A stretch of DNA of 64,000 nt from Dyella caseinilytica. Its GTDB lineage: Bacteria; Pseudomonadota; Gammaproteobacteria; Xanthomonadales; Rhodanobacteraceae. How positions within the stretch are numbered: the stretch's first letter is position 1; every line of letters begins with the position of its first letter. Where the stretch lies: contig NZ_CP064030.1 of the NCBI RefSeq assembly GCF_016865235.1, positions 1,302,001 through 1,366,000 on the forward strand, given 5' to 3'. A model generated the notes under the pieces. That model had not been told where the DNA came from. It was given only the letters and a program-made list of their open reading frames with translations, and did not search any database. Below are positions 10,201 through 18,362 of the stretch, piece after piece. A program made the translations under genes and the position numbers.

Positions 10201-10866
10201 CAGCAAACCGATCAGGGCGCTGATCAGATTCGCGTACATGGTGTTGCGCCGCAGACGTTCGACGTCGTTGGTGCGCTCTGCCAGCAGTTGGCGCTCGGTG
10301 GCGCTCATGTCGTCGAGGACGCCGGTGTAGTCTTCTATTCGGATGCTGCGGTGTGCGATGTAGTCGGCTTGGATCTGCGCGATGTGCTGTATGCCGTCAG
10401 GTGAACCGGGGTTCGGTACCGCCGATTCCGGGGCGATAAGCATCTTCTGCAGTTCGATATTCCAGTGCGTGACCAGTTCCTTGATGTGATCGATTCGCAG
10501 CTGTTGTATGGGATTGTCGGCAGTCAGCTGGCGCAATTGTTCCAACTGTTGCAGAAATTTGGTGACGCCGGTGTTGGTTTGTTCAAGTTCGCTTGCCTTA
10601 TGGCTGATCAGGAAGCCGCGCAGGCCGACCTGTCCATTGAGCGCTATGCGCTGCAACGACTCGATTTGCAACAACACCTGATAGGTATGGTCGGCCCATC
10701 GCCGTGTTTCGGTCTGCCGACTTTGCGAGAAGGCATTGATCACGCTGTTGAAAAGGAACAACCCCAGCAACAGGCCGATCGCGAGGATGATCTTGTAGCG
10801 AATCGGCAGATGGGTCAGCCACGAGTACTTTTGGCGTGGTGCTGATGTCGGGGTGGGGCTGACCAT
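7222..10866 (-). CDS. CHASE3-HAMP-GAF hybrid histidine kinase with three receivers
   Basis: A 1214-residue inner-membrane sensor and first gene of the operon. Domains in order: TM1 (~23-45), periplasmic CHASE3-like helical region (~47-205), TM2 (~211-231), HAMP (~232-285), GAF (~308-445), long coiled coil (~450-555), HisKA with phospho-acceptor His562 in SHELRTPLNS, HATPase_c (~665-790; N-box near 678, G-boxes DSGIGIS and GGTGLGLSI), then receivers with Asp882, Asp1004 and Asp1145. REC3 resembles the CheY-like domain of large hybrid kinases. Phosphate probably passes to the receiver-GGDEF protein encoded last. The middle receiver lacks the usual Asp-Gly after its phospho-Asp (GLPGISG). Confidence 0.93.
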   Translation of the reverse strand: MVSPTPTSAPRQKYSWLTHLPIRYKIILAIGLLLGLFLFNSVINAFSQSRQTETRRWADHTYQVLLQIESLQRIALNGQVGLRGFLISHKASELEQTNTGVTKFLQQLEQLRQLTADNPIQQLRIDHIKELVTHWNIELQKMLIAPESAVPNPGSPDGIQHIAQIQADYIAHRSIRIEDYTGVLDDMSATERQLLAERTNDVERLRRNTMYANLISALIGLLLGLIVIALTSRLVTRPIRLLAELMTRLADHDHDIKIHGIGRRDEVGEIAKALQVFKQMVIDSEQQTQLKSQATSISSSLQQAVNHRDFAERFTSALTPLLHAGVALFYGYDESRQRLDLLGSYGLRLQNRPDAYMPGEGLVGQCAQTRQPITLDDVPENYLHIESGGGSSLPRHITIRPLLLRDQLVGVLEFAGFTAPSTLQQQLLDELLPMAALTLENLNRAVNTQDLLEQTREQADELRISAVTMRQQQEALRDANDTLQTKTNELEEQSERLQASEEELRVQADELQASNEELRLKTDTLRQQKQQVEALQRETSQKAEELARASQYKSEFLANMSHELRTPLNSLLILSRSLAENREGNLDSEQVESARIIHDAGSSLLRLINDILDLSKIEAGKMELSLTDYPLQNLARGLRRTFDHVAREKKLDYDVTVDDNLPAEIHTDPNRLEQIINNLLANAFKFTTKGGVRVRIGRPSGDLPVPEAVKDQNLLAISVKDSGIGISADKLERIFNAFEQADSSTSRQFGGTGLGLSISRRMAELLGGDIVLRSEVGQGSEFVLLLPERKPEQPASATSSHVHTPTPRPVTRSMMPTEGVADDRERIAPGDSVILIVEDDPAFARILADIVRQKGHRMLHSVDGEEGLALARRFHPVGILLDVMLPGMDGWTVIERLKADPATRHIPVHFLSATDDASRGRELGAVGFLTKPVTREAINEAFERLLHFAKGRTRHLLVVDDDAHARAAVRTLLDQDDVHIDEAVSGEEALQKISDTGYDCIVLDLGLPGISGLELLEKLAHTGSIPPVVVYSGRELSREENLHIRQYTDSIVIKGVRSPERLLDEVSLFLHSIRQANNPEATAPSPTYDGLSGHHVMLVDDDMRNLFALSKVLRGWGLNITMAQDGEKALQHLAENSNVELVLMDIMMPGMDGYEVTRAIRAQSSLNHLPIIALTAKAMRGDREQCLEAGANDYLSKPIDLDKLASMMHVWLRN

Positions 10867-10896
10867 GTGGAATCCCGCTGATGTGGCTGTTTGCTA

Positions 10897-10928
10897 CACC
10901 CATTGTCATCCATCGATGACAATGGGTG
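10897..10928. terminator. Perfect 14-bp hairpin upstream of the hybrid kinase
   Basis: Arms 10897-10910 and 10915-10928 are exact reverse complements around a 4-nt loop. It lies 31 bp before the kinase start and about 105 bp after the stop of the FAD gene on the same strand. It may terminate that gene or sit in the kinase leader. There is no T-run on either side. Confidence 0.5.
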
Positions 10929-11032
10929 GCGTTGGCGCCAGATTAGCGAGAAGGGGGCAAGTGCGGTAGCGTTCGGCCCGAAGGTGTGGCTATCGCCCGG
11001 CGGGGTGTTAGCCCGCCGTGTGCAATCTGTAT

Positions 11033-12430
11033 TCAGGCCGTGGCGGCTGAAATCGGTACGGCGCCGGCGGGGTGGAGTGCAGCCAGGTTCGCTGCCAATG
11101 CATGCGCCGCGGCGCGTATCTCCGGCATGGCCGTGCACTCCCAGAGATTGCCGCGCAGCAATGAACCGATCGCATAAAGGCCCGGCTGACTATCGCCACG
11201 GGCATTGATGAGCCGGCCGTCGGGGTGGGCTGCTACGCCCAGCTGCAACGGATCGGCCACCGCCAGGCCATCCTCGATCAGCTGCGAAAGCAGCGCGTGT
11301 TCGGTGAAGGCCACGGCAGTATCGAGGCCGGTGGCCTGCACCACCAGGTCGGCCTGCAGGGTGGACATCACCTGGTTGGCGCGGGCGCGGACCGTGACAT
11401 CGAGCGGGCCCTGCCCATCTACGCCCAGTACACGCGCGGCATGGACCTGCAGCCGTCCCTCGTCGCGCAATTGCTGGATGATCTCGGCGGAAGGCGGCGC
11501 GATGCGGTGGCGCGAAGCTTCCCAGATCCAGCGCGCATGGCGCAGGAATTGACGGCGCTGGGCCAGCGTCAGCCGTTGCCAGAGCGTGGCGTTGATCGGC
11601 CGCATGCCGTCGATAACGCTGCGCCAGTCGAGTTGGGGCGACTCGCGCATGGCCTGGCGGATGGCCCGCACCATGCCTACCGGGTCGTGACAGGCAAGCA
11701 GTTGCGCGTTGAGCTGGTTTTGCTGCGGATAGGGTTGGGCCGGCAAGGTTGGATGCACGAAGGGAAGCAGGCCATGGCGCGAGACCGCGACCAGTTCGGC
11801 ATCGGGCCATTGCGTGGATGCGGAGATCAGGGTGTCGACAGCGGTGAGGCCGGTGCCGATCACGATCATTCGGCGCGGGGCGCGGTTTCGATGCGGCAGA
11901 TTCCAGGGATTGAGTTCATACGCGCCGCTGGCGAGCGCATCATTGGAAACGGTGCGCAACGGACGTGGCGATAACGCGCCTACCGCCAGGATCACCGCAT
12001 CGACATGCAGTATCCGCTTGTCGGCGAGCAGCACATCGTAGCCATCGATCTGCGGATCGACGCGCAATGCTTCAGCGGCATGCAGGGCAAATGCCCGGCC
12101 GCGTGCCTCAGCAGTCGCGATACGTGCCCGCACCTGTGCTTCGATGAAATCGCCGAACAGACGGCGAGGGAGGAAATCCGTGGTGCGAACACCCGCACGC
12201 TGGCGCGTGGCGTGCTGCACGAAATCTTCATCCTGATCCACATACAGGCCCATGCCGGCCGCGCGTACGTTGAGCAGATGATGATCTTCAGGCGTTGCAT
12301 ACGCGACGCCTCGTCCCTGCGTGGATGCTCCGGTGATCCAATGCACCGTGGCGTTGCTATCTTGATTCAGCAGTGCGCCAAACAGTGCCGCACCCGCCGC
12401 GCCGCCTCCGATGATTGCGATATCAGCCAT
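11033..12430 (-). CDS. FAD/NAD(P)-binding oxidoreductase
   Basis: A 465-residue protein of the FAD-NAD(P)-binding family (PF13454/COG4529). The dinucleotide motif IIGGGAAGAAL is at the N-terminus and the family strand motif HHLLNVRAAGMG near residue 55. A second nucleotide-binding motif, VIGTGLTAVDTL, is near 190. The ATG at 12430 is preferred over 12448 because GAGGAAG lies 6-7 nt before it. It follows the cysteine-dioxygenase-like gene by about 55 bp on the same strand, so the two probably form an operon acting on a sulfur or amino compound, an inference from pairing only. Confidence 0.85.
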   Translation of the reverse strand: MADIAIIGGGAAGAALFGALLNQDSNATVHWITGASTQGRGVAYATPEDHHLLNVRAAGMGLYVDQDEDFVQHATRQRAGVRTTDFLPRRLFGDFIEAQVRARIATAEARGRAFALHAAEALRVDPQIDGYDVLLADKRILHVDAVILAVGALSPRPLRTVSNDALASGAYELNPWNLPHRNRAPRRMIVIGTGLTAVDTLISASTQWPDAELVAVSRHGLLPFVHPTLPAQPYPQQNQLNAQLLACHDPVGMVRAIRQAMRESPQLDWRSVIDGMRPINATLWQRLTLAQRRQFLRHARWIWEASRHRIAPPSAEIIQQLRDEGRLQVHAARVLGVDGQGPLDVTVRARANQVMSTLQADLVVQATGLDTAVAFTEHALLSQLIEDGLAVADPLQLGVAAHPDGRLINARGDSQPGLYAIGSLLRGNLWECTAMPEIRAAAHALAANLAALHPAGAVPISAATA

Positions 12431-12484
12431 AACACTTCCTCGAGCCATGTCAGCGTGGCGGCGACGGATCGCCGGTGGAACGGA

Positions 12485-13105
12485 TCAAACCAGGGCCGGC
12501 TCGCGCACCGCCTGGTGCGTGGTGCTGGCCCAGCGTCCCTCGTCCTGCAGGTGATAGCTGCGATACGTGTCCAATGCACCACCATAGACATGCAGCGACA
12601 CAGCCGGGCGATTGGAGGAAAGATTGCGGCAGCGATGCGCATAGTCGGCGTGTGAAAACGCCAGATGATCACCAATGCCGATCACCGAGGTGCCGCGGGA
12701 AACCAGATGCGGATGATCCTGCAGCGAAAGGTCGAACGCTTCCACTTCCAGCACGCCGTCGAGCATGATCTCCATGCCCCATAGGCCATCGTGATCATGA
12801 ATGGGTGTGGCGTGAGCGGGCGGCCAAATGATCAACAGCGCTTCATAGCCGAGCGTGGCGCTATCGGCCAGAGTAATGCGGCGATACGACGTCGCAGCGG
12901 TTGCATCGATGAGGTCTTCCACATGCGGGCAACCCGGCCATAACGATGCAGGCGCGACAACTTTCGCGAGCTCCTGCGCATCGACTCGCTTGTGCAGTTG
13001 CAGGCAAGCATCGATGGCGTCGAGGAGACGTTGCGCCCAGAGGGCGGTGGATGGTCTGAGTGCGTCGTGCATCGGGTAACCCTGTGTGATGGCGTACTCG
13101 ACCAT
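12485..13105 (-). CDS. Cysteine dioxygenase family cupin
   Basis: A 206-residue cupin of the cysteine dioxygenase family (type I, PF05995-like). The iron-binding motif PIHDHDGLWGMEIMLDG is central, and a further His sits in FSHADYAHRC, giving the three-His site of thiol dioxygenases. The family oxidises thiols such as cysteine or 3-mercaptopropionate to sulfinates. No clear SD precedes the ATG at 13105, and the internal Met at 13072 is an alternative start. It is the upstream partner of the FAD protein. The true substrate is unknown. Confidence 0.78.
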   Translation of the reverse strand: MVEYAITQGYPMHDALRPSTALWAQRLLDAIDACLQLHKRVDAQELAKVVAPASLWPGCPHVEDLIDATAATSYRRITLADSATLGYEALLIIWPPAHATPIHDHDGLWGMEIMLDGVLEVEAFDLSLQDHPHLVSRGTSVIGIGDHLAFSHADYAHRCRNLSSNRPAVSLHVYGGALDTYRSYHLQDEGRWASTTHQAVREPALV

Positions 13106-13403
13106 GAAAGAAACATAGCCGGCGTTAAATAACCGCTATGCACTAGTTGCAAGATTTCATGCTGATATGACGAATCTGCCAGTGCATACGACCAGCATCG
13201 TATCGGATCGATGCAAAGCGTGGAATTTGCGCGACTTAGGTTGATTAGACGGATTTCGTCTTACAGGTATGGGTGGCGCGAATAAGATGGGTGCAGCATA
13301 TTGCGAAGCAACATTCGTGGATGGATTTCCAAGTCGATTTTATAAGTCGCTCTGGCAGGTTTTCTTTTTCACTGGAAGCCAAGATGTATGGCCGTCCAAA
13401 TAA
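13106..13403. other. Intergenic region without a recognised gene
   Basis: About 300 bp between the stop of the TlpA-like gene and the start of the dioxygenase gene. It should hold the promoter of the latter. No convincing frame, hairpin or repeat is visible. Confidence 0.5.
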
Positions 13404-13937
13404 TCAGTGAGCGCTTCCTAACAACGGCGTAACGATCTGTTCAAGCCGTTCGAATGTCCATGCCGGTTGCTTGTCTTTCCAGCCGTTATCGGCCAAGCGC
13501 CCGTCGCGATCGATGATGAAGCTGACGGGCAGATGCCAAATACGCCCGTAGCCCGGCACGTGAGGATCACCCAGCAGGCCGATCGGAAAGCTCAAGCTGC
13601 GTGCCACCGCGCGTACCTGGTCGAGGTCATCCGGCGTATCGAGGCTGAAGCCCAGCACGACCAATCCCTGACTGGCGTGCGCGCGAGCGTAGTTCGAAAG
13701 CAACGGCAACTCCTCCCGGCATGGATCGCACCACGTCGCCCAGAACGTGAGAATCACCACCTTGCCATGCAGATCGCGCAGATCAATACGCTTGCCCTCC
13801 AGCGTGTTCAGGGTAATAGGTGGAGCGGGTGCTCCGATCTGAAGATCATTGGCAACCACGGGATGTGCGAATAGCAAAGGCGCAATCAACGCGCAGGCAT
13901 ATCGCAGAAACATGGAAAAAGATCGTGGCATTGTCAT
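13404..13937 (-). CDS. TlpA-like periplasmic thioredoxin
   Basis: A 177-residue protein with a Sec signal peptide (cleavage expected after residue ~29, HPVVA) and a thioredoxin-like AhpC/TSA fold. The redox motif WCDPC has cysteines at 70 and 73, preceded by FWATWC as in the TlpA/ResA group. It likely reduces or isomerises disulfides in the periplasm, for example in copper-protein maturation. It lies downstream of the Cys-containing beta-barrel gene on the same strand, and the DUF2946 gene further upstream suggests a metal-related set. Confidence 0.88.
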   Translation of the reverse strand: MTMPRSFSMFLRYACALIAPLLFAHPVVANDLQIGAPAPPITLNTLEGKRIDLRDLHGKVVILTFWATWCDPCREELPLLSNYARAHASQGLVVLGFSLDTPDDLDQVRAVARSLSFPIGLLGDPHVPGYGRIWHLPVSFIIDRDGRLADNGWKDKQPAWTFERLEQIVTPLLGSAH

Positions 13938-14016
13938 AAATACAATTGCGCGTTTGAGGTTCGGTGTGACGCATCATGATGCGCCATACGCTGTGACATG
14001 CCACGACTGCGGCTCA

Positions 14017-15153
14017 TCAAAGTTTCATACTCACGCCGATTGTGCCAGTCCAGCCAGGGAAAAGCTGATATCCCTGCAAATGGCTATAGATTGGCACCTG
14101 CACGAAAGCATACAACTGCAAATTCTTGCTCAGGCTACCGCTGATGCCGGGACTGAGGTAGGCAACGGTGCCTTCCGTATCCGGGTGGTCCGCCAGAAAG
14201 CCCTGATCGGCCATCTTGTGCAGCCAGTTGATCTGCAATTGCGGTACCCAGTTGGCGTGCGCTTCATAACGCACGCCAAAACTGATGGTGGTGGTGTTGC
14301 CGGGGCGGAAATCGGCACCGTTTTGATCCAGGTTTTCTTTCACCGCCGCCTGGAACTGGCCGTTCACGAACGCATCGAAATTCTGGCTCACTGGTTGGAA
14401 GTAGTAACCACCGACGATCAGATCGGTGCTGCCTGTGCCCGTCTGCAAGCTGGTGTCGAGCGATTGGCCGAAGCCCGGTCCGGACTTGAATGTCACAGGA
14501 TGGCCGACCAAATCGCCGTTGATGTCTTCACCGCCGTAGTTGCCGGTGGGTAGCTTGATACCGAATTGCAAACCCAGATTGTGCGTCGGCAGAAAGCCTT
14601 GGTAACTGGCGAGGATCTTGCCGTCGCCGAAGCCAGAGACATGCGCATCGCTGATCTGGTTGGGTGAGGTTTCACTGGGCGTGTATGGCGCCAATTGCGT
14701 GCCGTAGGTGGAATGATCACGGATCACGTAGGGCAGCAGGAACGTGATGCCCCAATCCGCGTTGAAGCGGTACGTCGCCGAGACGTTAATGTAACGGTTG
14801 ATCGTTCCGCGTTCTATTTCGCCGCCACCCAGTACGGGAGCAGATGGGTCATTGACGACCTGCTCCGGACTGGCCTTGCCGCTACCGTGCCGAAGTTCAT
14901 TCTGGTCGATAAAAGTGTAATCGACATTGATACGCCAGCCGGACGCGGTCGAATAGCCGGTGGCGGCATCCGTACTGAGCGTGCAGCCGCAGGTGGCGCA
15001 GGCGAATGCAGCCGAAGGAAACGCACTGAGAATCAGCAGGCCGCTGATCGCGGCCAGCGGCCGGGAAATGACACGTGCCTGGATGGCATGGAGCGGCGGC
15101 GAGCATGTTGCAGAAGACATCGCAAACGAGCGTGAGGAGTGCGCGAATCGCAT
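14017..15153 (-). CDS. Outer-membrane beta-barrel protein with Cys-rich N-terminus
   Basis: About 378 residues. A signal peptide ends near AFACATCGCTLS, so the mature protein begins with three closely spaced cysteines. The rest shows alternating beta-strand patterns and ends ...TGTIGVSMKL, with a terminal hydrophobic residue as in outer-membrane barrels. Similar proteins are annotated as transporters of unknown cargo. The start is uncertain: the frame is open to 15222 and other ATGs at 15120 and 15216 are possible; 15153 gives a plausible signal peptide. The N-terminal Cys cluster could bind a metal and fits the neighbours (TlpA, DUF2946). Confidence 0.7.
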   Translation of the reverse strand: MRFAHSSRSFAMSSATCSPPLHAIQARVISRPLAAISGLLILSAFPSAAFACATCGCTLSTDAATGYSTASGWRINVDYTFIDQNELRHGSGKASPEQVVNDPSAPVLGGGEIERGTINRYINVSATYRFNADWGITFLLPYVIRDHSTYGTQLAPYTPSETSPNQISDAHVSGFGDGKILASYQGFLPTHNLGLQFGIKLPTGNYGGEDINGDLVGHPVTFKSGPGFGQSLDTSLQTGTGSTDLIVGGYYFQPVSQNFDAFVNGQFQAAVKENLDQNGADFRPGNTTTISFGVRYEAHANWVPQLQINWLHKMADQGFLADHPDTEGTVAYLSPGISGSLSKNLQLYAFVQVPIYSHLQGYQLFPGWTGTIGVSMKL

Positions 15154-15338
15154 GAATGAGTACCCGGAGTGGTTGCCGCGACCATCGCGGCGCGCATGAC
15201 AAAGACGATCACTCATCTCCACAAGGAGTCATGGCGAACAGTGGGAATCACGCCGCCGCTGACATGGGTGAGGTAGATCGTAGGAAAGGACAGACAACGC
15301 CTTGCGCTTATGAAAGCAGCAGACCGTTTGTCCTGGCG

Positions 15339-15734
15339 TCAGGCGATGCGCGGTGGACCGCGAGGACGGGCACTCAGAATCGGCGATACATAGGCATCGT
15401 CGACCGGGGGAAGTGCCGGAGCGGCCTGACCGGGCGGTGCCGGTGGCAGATGGGATTGCGCTCCGGTGGGCAGTACCGGCAAATGGTGGAGCAGAACGCA
15501 GTAACCGCATTTGGCGGTGGGATCGGCCGGGCTATCGGGTGCACCCGGATGTTTGGCCCCCGCCATATGCTGCGTGCAGGCGGCATCCATGTCCGGCATC
15601 GCGCCAGCCATGGGCATCACTCTGGAGATAGCCGGCATCACGACAATAAGTGCCATGGCCAGCATCGCCAGCCAGGCAACATAGTGACGAGATATCTTTC
15701 GCCGAAGCACTGCTATCCCCATGCGTGAGCACAT
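15339..15734 (-). CDS. DUF2946 family protein
   Basis: A 131-residue protein with one N-terminal hydrophobic segment (~residues 18-38), a Met/His-rich stretch (MPMAGAMPDMDAACTQH), the CGYCVLLHHLPVLP motif of DUF2946 and a C-terminal RPRGPP tail. The family is common near copper genes in Proteobacteria, but its role is not established. The ATG at 15734 is preceded by GGGGCGA; the frame extends to 15836 without family similarity. It is first in a same-strand set with the barrel and TlpA genes, and a related protein precedes the cus operon at 54.9 kb. Confidence 0.75.
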   Translation of the reverse strand: MCSRMGIAVLRRKISRHYVAWLAMLAMALIVVMPAISRVMPMAGAMPDMDAACTQHMAGAKHPGAPDSPADPTAKCGYCVLLHHLPVLPTGAQSHLPPAPPGQAAPALPPVDDAYVSPILSARPRGPPRIA

Positions 15735-16073
15735 ACTCGCCCCGATCAGTTCAGCATCATACCCGTTGAAACAAGCAAATGTTGCGACGTGACGGCCACG
15801 CCGCGATGTGTTTACCGCGCCGTAACAGAACCGCATGCAGCAGGCTGACGATGATGCGATGACGCGTACGGAGAGGCCGCACCGGCATTCAGGTTGAGTT
15901 TGCAGGGCGGCAACTTGCGCGTGTCATGACATGCCGATGGTCTTACTGTCCAGGTCGTTGGGTTATCACATCGAAGTAAACCGTTGGCGGCAATGTCGCA
16001 TCTCATCCCTTGCGAACTGCCCATGTTGCCTGTGGGCGGATGGGTAGTTTTGTGCTTTTTTTGGGAGTGCATC

Positions 16074-16442
16074 ATGCGAAAGATATGGATTGTTCTCGGG
16101 GTTTTGTTGGTATCGCATCTGGTGATCGCGGCGTCCATACGCCACGTCGATTTCATCAACAGCGCAGGGGATAGCGTGGTGGAGATCTCGCTGGCAACGC
16201 CAGGCAGTGGCGATTGGAAGCCGGTCAAGCTGAGTGGCGTGACGGATGGCGGCTATGTGAGTCTGGATGGTGGTTACATGGGCAAGGCGACCGCCGTCAT
16301 TGATATCAACCACGGTTGCGTCTATGACATTTTGATCGAGTTCTCGAAACGAAAGGCGCTGTTGCTGAGTAACGCCGATGTCTGTCACACACATCGCTTC
16401 GATATCGACAAAATATGGTGGCAGGCGCAATCCGCATCGTGA
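16074..16442 (+). CDS. Small secreted protein of unknown function
   Basis: A 122-residue protein with a signal peptide (MRKIWIVLGVLLVSHLVIAA) and no recognised family. The ATG at 16074 has GGGAG about 6 nt upstream; a longer frame from 15984 is unlikely. The mature part looks beta-rich (VVEISLATPGSGDWKPVKL) with two cysteines (GCVYD and DVCHTH) that could form a disulfide. It is preceded by more than 300 bp divergent from the DUF2946 gene. Function unknown. Confidence 0.65.
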   Translation: MRKIWIVLGVLLVSHLVIAASIRHVDFINSAGDSVVEISLATPGSGDWKPVKLSGVTDGGYVSLDGGYMGKATAVIDINHGCVYDILIEFSKRKALLLSNADVCHTHRFDIDKIWWQAQSAS

Positions 16443-16634
16443 TCGGAAGTCTGTGTGGCGCAGGAGGCGCAGCTGCAACAGGTTGGCAAGGGACTATTTG
16501 GCGGATCACGAGTGCATTACTTGCGCTGCTGCTTGTATGGTTGGTCCAATAGGGGAAGGGGCGGCTGATGGCAAGTGCCGCGACGGCTCGATAAACAGCA
16601 CCGGTTTGTGTCCATGGACAAAGAGCGAGGGGAT

Positions 16635-18101
16635 ATGAGGCATTTCGCAAGAAGGATCATGGTATGCGCGCCACTCCTGCTTTCCTGCACGTCATTGCTG
16701 GCCCGGGGAATACAGGCATCAAACACACCATCTGCTGATACCGCAAAACACATGGCGAGCATCGAATCCTGTTTGCCGTATGCGATCGCCGTCAAAAACA
16801 ATCCCCAACCGTGCCGTACGCTCCAGCAGTGGATGCAGGACTTGCATGTGCCGGGCGTGAGCATTGCCGTTATCCATAACGGCACCATTGCATGGGCAAA
16901 GGGATATGGGGTGGCCAGGATCGGTGGCGAACCGGTGACGGCCGATACCATGTTCCAGGCGGGCTCCATCAGCAAGGCCGTGTCGGCCATGGGGACGCTT
17001 CATTTGGTGCAGCAAGGAAAACTTTCGCTGGACGAAGATATCAACCAGAAGCTGGTCAGCTGGAAGCTGCCCGCCAGTCCCATTGCGCCTGGCGCAGTCG
17101 TGACCTTGCGTGAATTGCTCACCCATACGTCCGGATTGAGCGTACACGGTTTTCCCGGCTATGCGGCTGGCGAGCCCGTGCCGACACTGGTTCAAGTATT
17201 GAATGGCGAGAAGCCCGCCAATACAAAAGCCGTGCGGCTGGAAAGCAAGCCCGACAGCCAGTGGAAGTACTCCGGTGGCGGGATAACGGTGATGCAGTTG
17301 CTGTTGCAGGACGTGACGCAGCAACCCTTCGCAAGCTTCATGCAAGATACGGTGCTCTCGCCGCTAGGCATGAGTCACAGTACCTTCGAGCAGCCGCTGC
17401 CAGCAGATCGTCGCTCGGTTGCTGCAACGCCTTATGACGAGGCAGGCCAAGCCGTTCCAGGCGGCGCACATACCTATCCCGAGCAAGCGGCAGCCGGACT
17501 TTGGACCACACCTTCGGACCTTGCGCGCTTCGTGCTGGAAATACAGCAATCTCTGCAAGGTAACGCCAATCACGCGCTAGACCAAGCCATGACCCGGGAG
17601 ATGCTGACGCCGGGCAAAGGAAGCTGGGGGTTAGGGATCGAGATCGGTGGCAGCCGCACCGCCCCGTTTTTCGATCACGATGGCGATGACGCGGGTTTCG
17701 AGGCCGTCATGATCGGCTACGAGAAAGGGGGCGACGGCGTGGCGATCATGACGAATGGGCAGAATGGTGGCGTGCTCAACATGCAGATTCTCAGAAGCAT
17801 CGCCGTGGCCTATGGGTGGCCCGATTTTCAACCGATCGTACACACGGCCGTGACGCTGGACCGCCGCGTGCTGTCGCGATATGCCGGCACTTATCAAATC
17901 GGGCCAAGCGAGAAGATGGTGATTACGCTGGAAGGGGATCAGCTCATGAGCCGGGTCGGGCATCAAACCAAGCTGGCCTTGTTTGCCCAGTCACCCACCC
18001 ACTTCTTCACGTTGATGGGAGGGGAGTTTGATTTTCCGGTGCAGGCCGATGGCATCGTGGTGCATAACGACGATGGTGACTATCACGGCAAGCGGCTTTG
18101 A
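16635..18101 (+). CDS. Serine hydrolase, beta-lactamase / PBP4 family
   Basis: A 488-residue exported protein. A signal peptide (ending LLARGIQA) precedes a class C beta-lactamase/penicillin-binding-like domain with the SxxK nucleophile (SISK, residues 111-114 of this model) and a Tyr motif KYSGGG in the Tyr-x-Asn position. HDGDDAGF replaces the KTG box (HxG is usual in esterase-type members). A C-terminal lipocalin-like extension (~390-488) follows. Such proteins act as peptidases or esterases as often as beta-lactamases. AGGGGAT just before the ATG at 16635 supports this start over ATG 16614 or the frame start at 16575. Confidence 0.85.
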   Translation: MRHFARRIMVCAPLLLSCTSLLARGIQASNTPSADTAKHMASIESCLPYAIAVKNNPQPCRTLQQWMQDLHVPGVSIAVIHNGTIAWAKGYGVARIGGEPVTADTMFQAGSISKAVSAMGTLHLVQQGKLSLDEDINQKLVSWKLPASPIAPGAVVTLRELLTHTSGLSVHGFPGYAAGEPVPTLVQVLNGEKPANTKAVRLESKPDSQWKYSGGGITVMQLLLQDVTQQPFASFMQDTVLSPLGMSHSTFEQPLPADRRSVAATPYDEAGQAVPGGAHTYPEQAAAGLWTTPSDLARFVLEIQQSLQGNANHALDQAMTREMLTPGKGSWGLGIEIGGSRTAPFFDHDGDDAGFEAVMIGYEKGGDGVAIMTNGQNGGVLNMQILRSIAVAYGWPDFQPIVHTAVTLDRRVLSRYAGTYQIGPSEKMVITLEGDQLMSRVGHQTKLALFAQSPTHFFTLMGGEFDFPVQADGIVVHNDDGDYHGKRL

Positions 18102-18299
18102 TCCGGTTGTCGGTGCATGAGCGTGCCTCGTTGCGCCGCAGCTTGAGGCAGATGAGGGTGTGCGGGTAGGTCATTGCAAGCAAGACGAAAGCATGCCGAT
18201 CATGCGATGTATCGGGAACACCGATTTTCCATGATGCGAAACGCAACATCGCGTATTCCACCTTGCCGATTCTTCACGGATCCGTCACAGTTGACGTTT

Positions 18300-18323
18300 A
18301 CGGACACGACACAACGTGTCCGT
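18300..18323. promoter_or_regulatory. Inverted-repeat operator
   Basis: ACGGACACG (18300-18308) and CGTGTCCGT (18315-18323) form a perfect 9-bp inverted repeat with a 6-nt spacer. TTGACG immediately before it (18291-18296) resembles a -35 box, so a repressor bound here would overlap the promoter of the gene at 18363. The shape fits a dimeric TetR/MarR-type regulator; which protein binds is not known. Confidence 0.6.
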
Positions 18324-18362
18324 TACAAATCAAATAACCAGCATCGACTACAGGGGGGCCTA

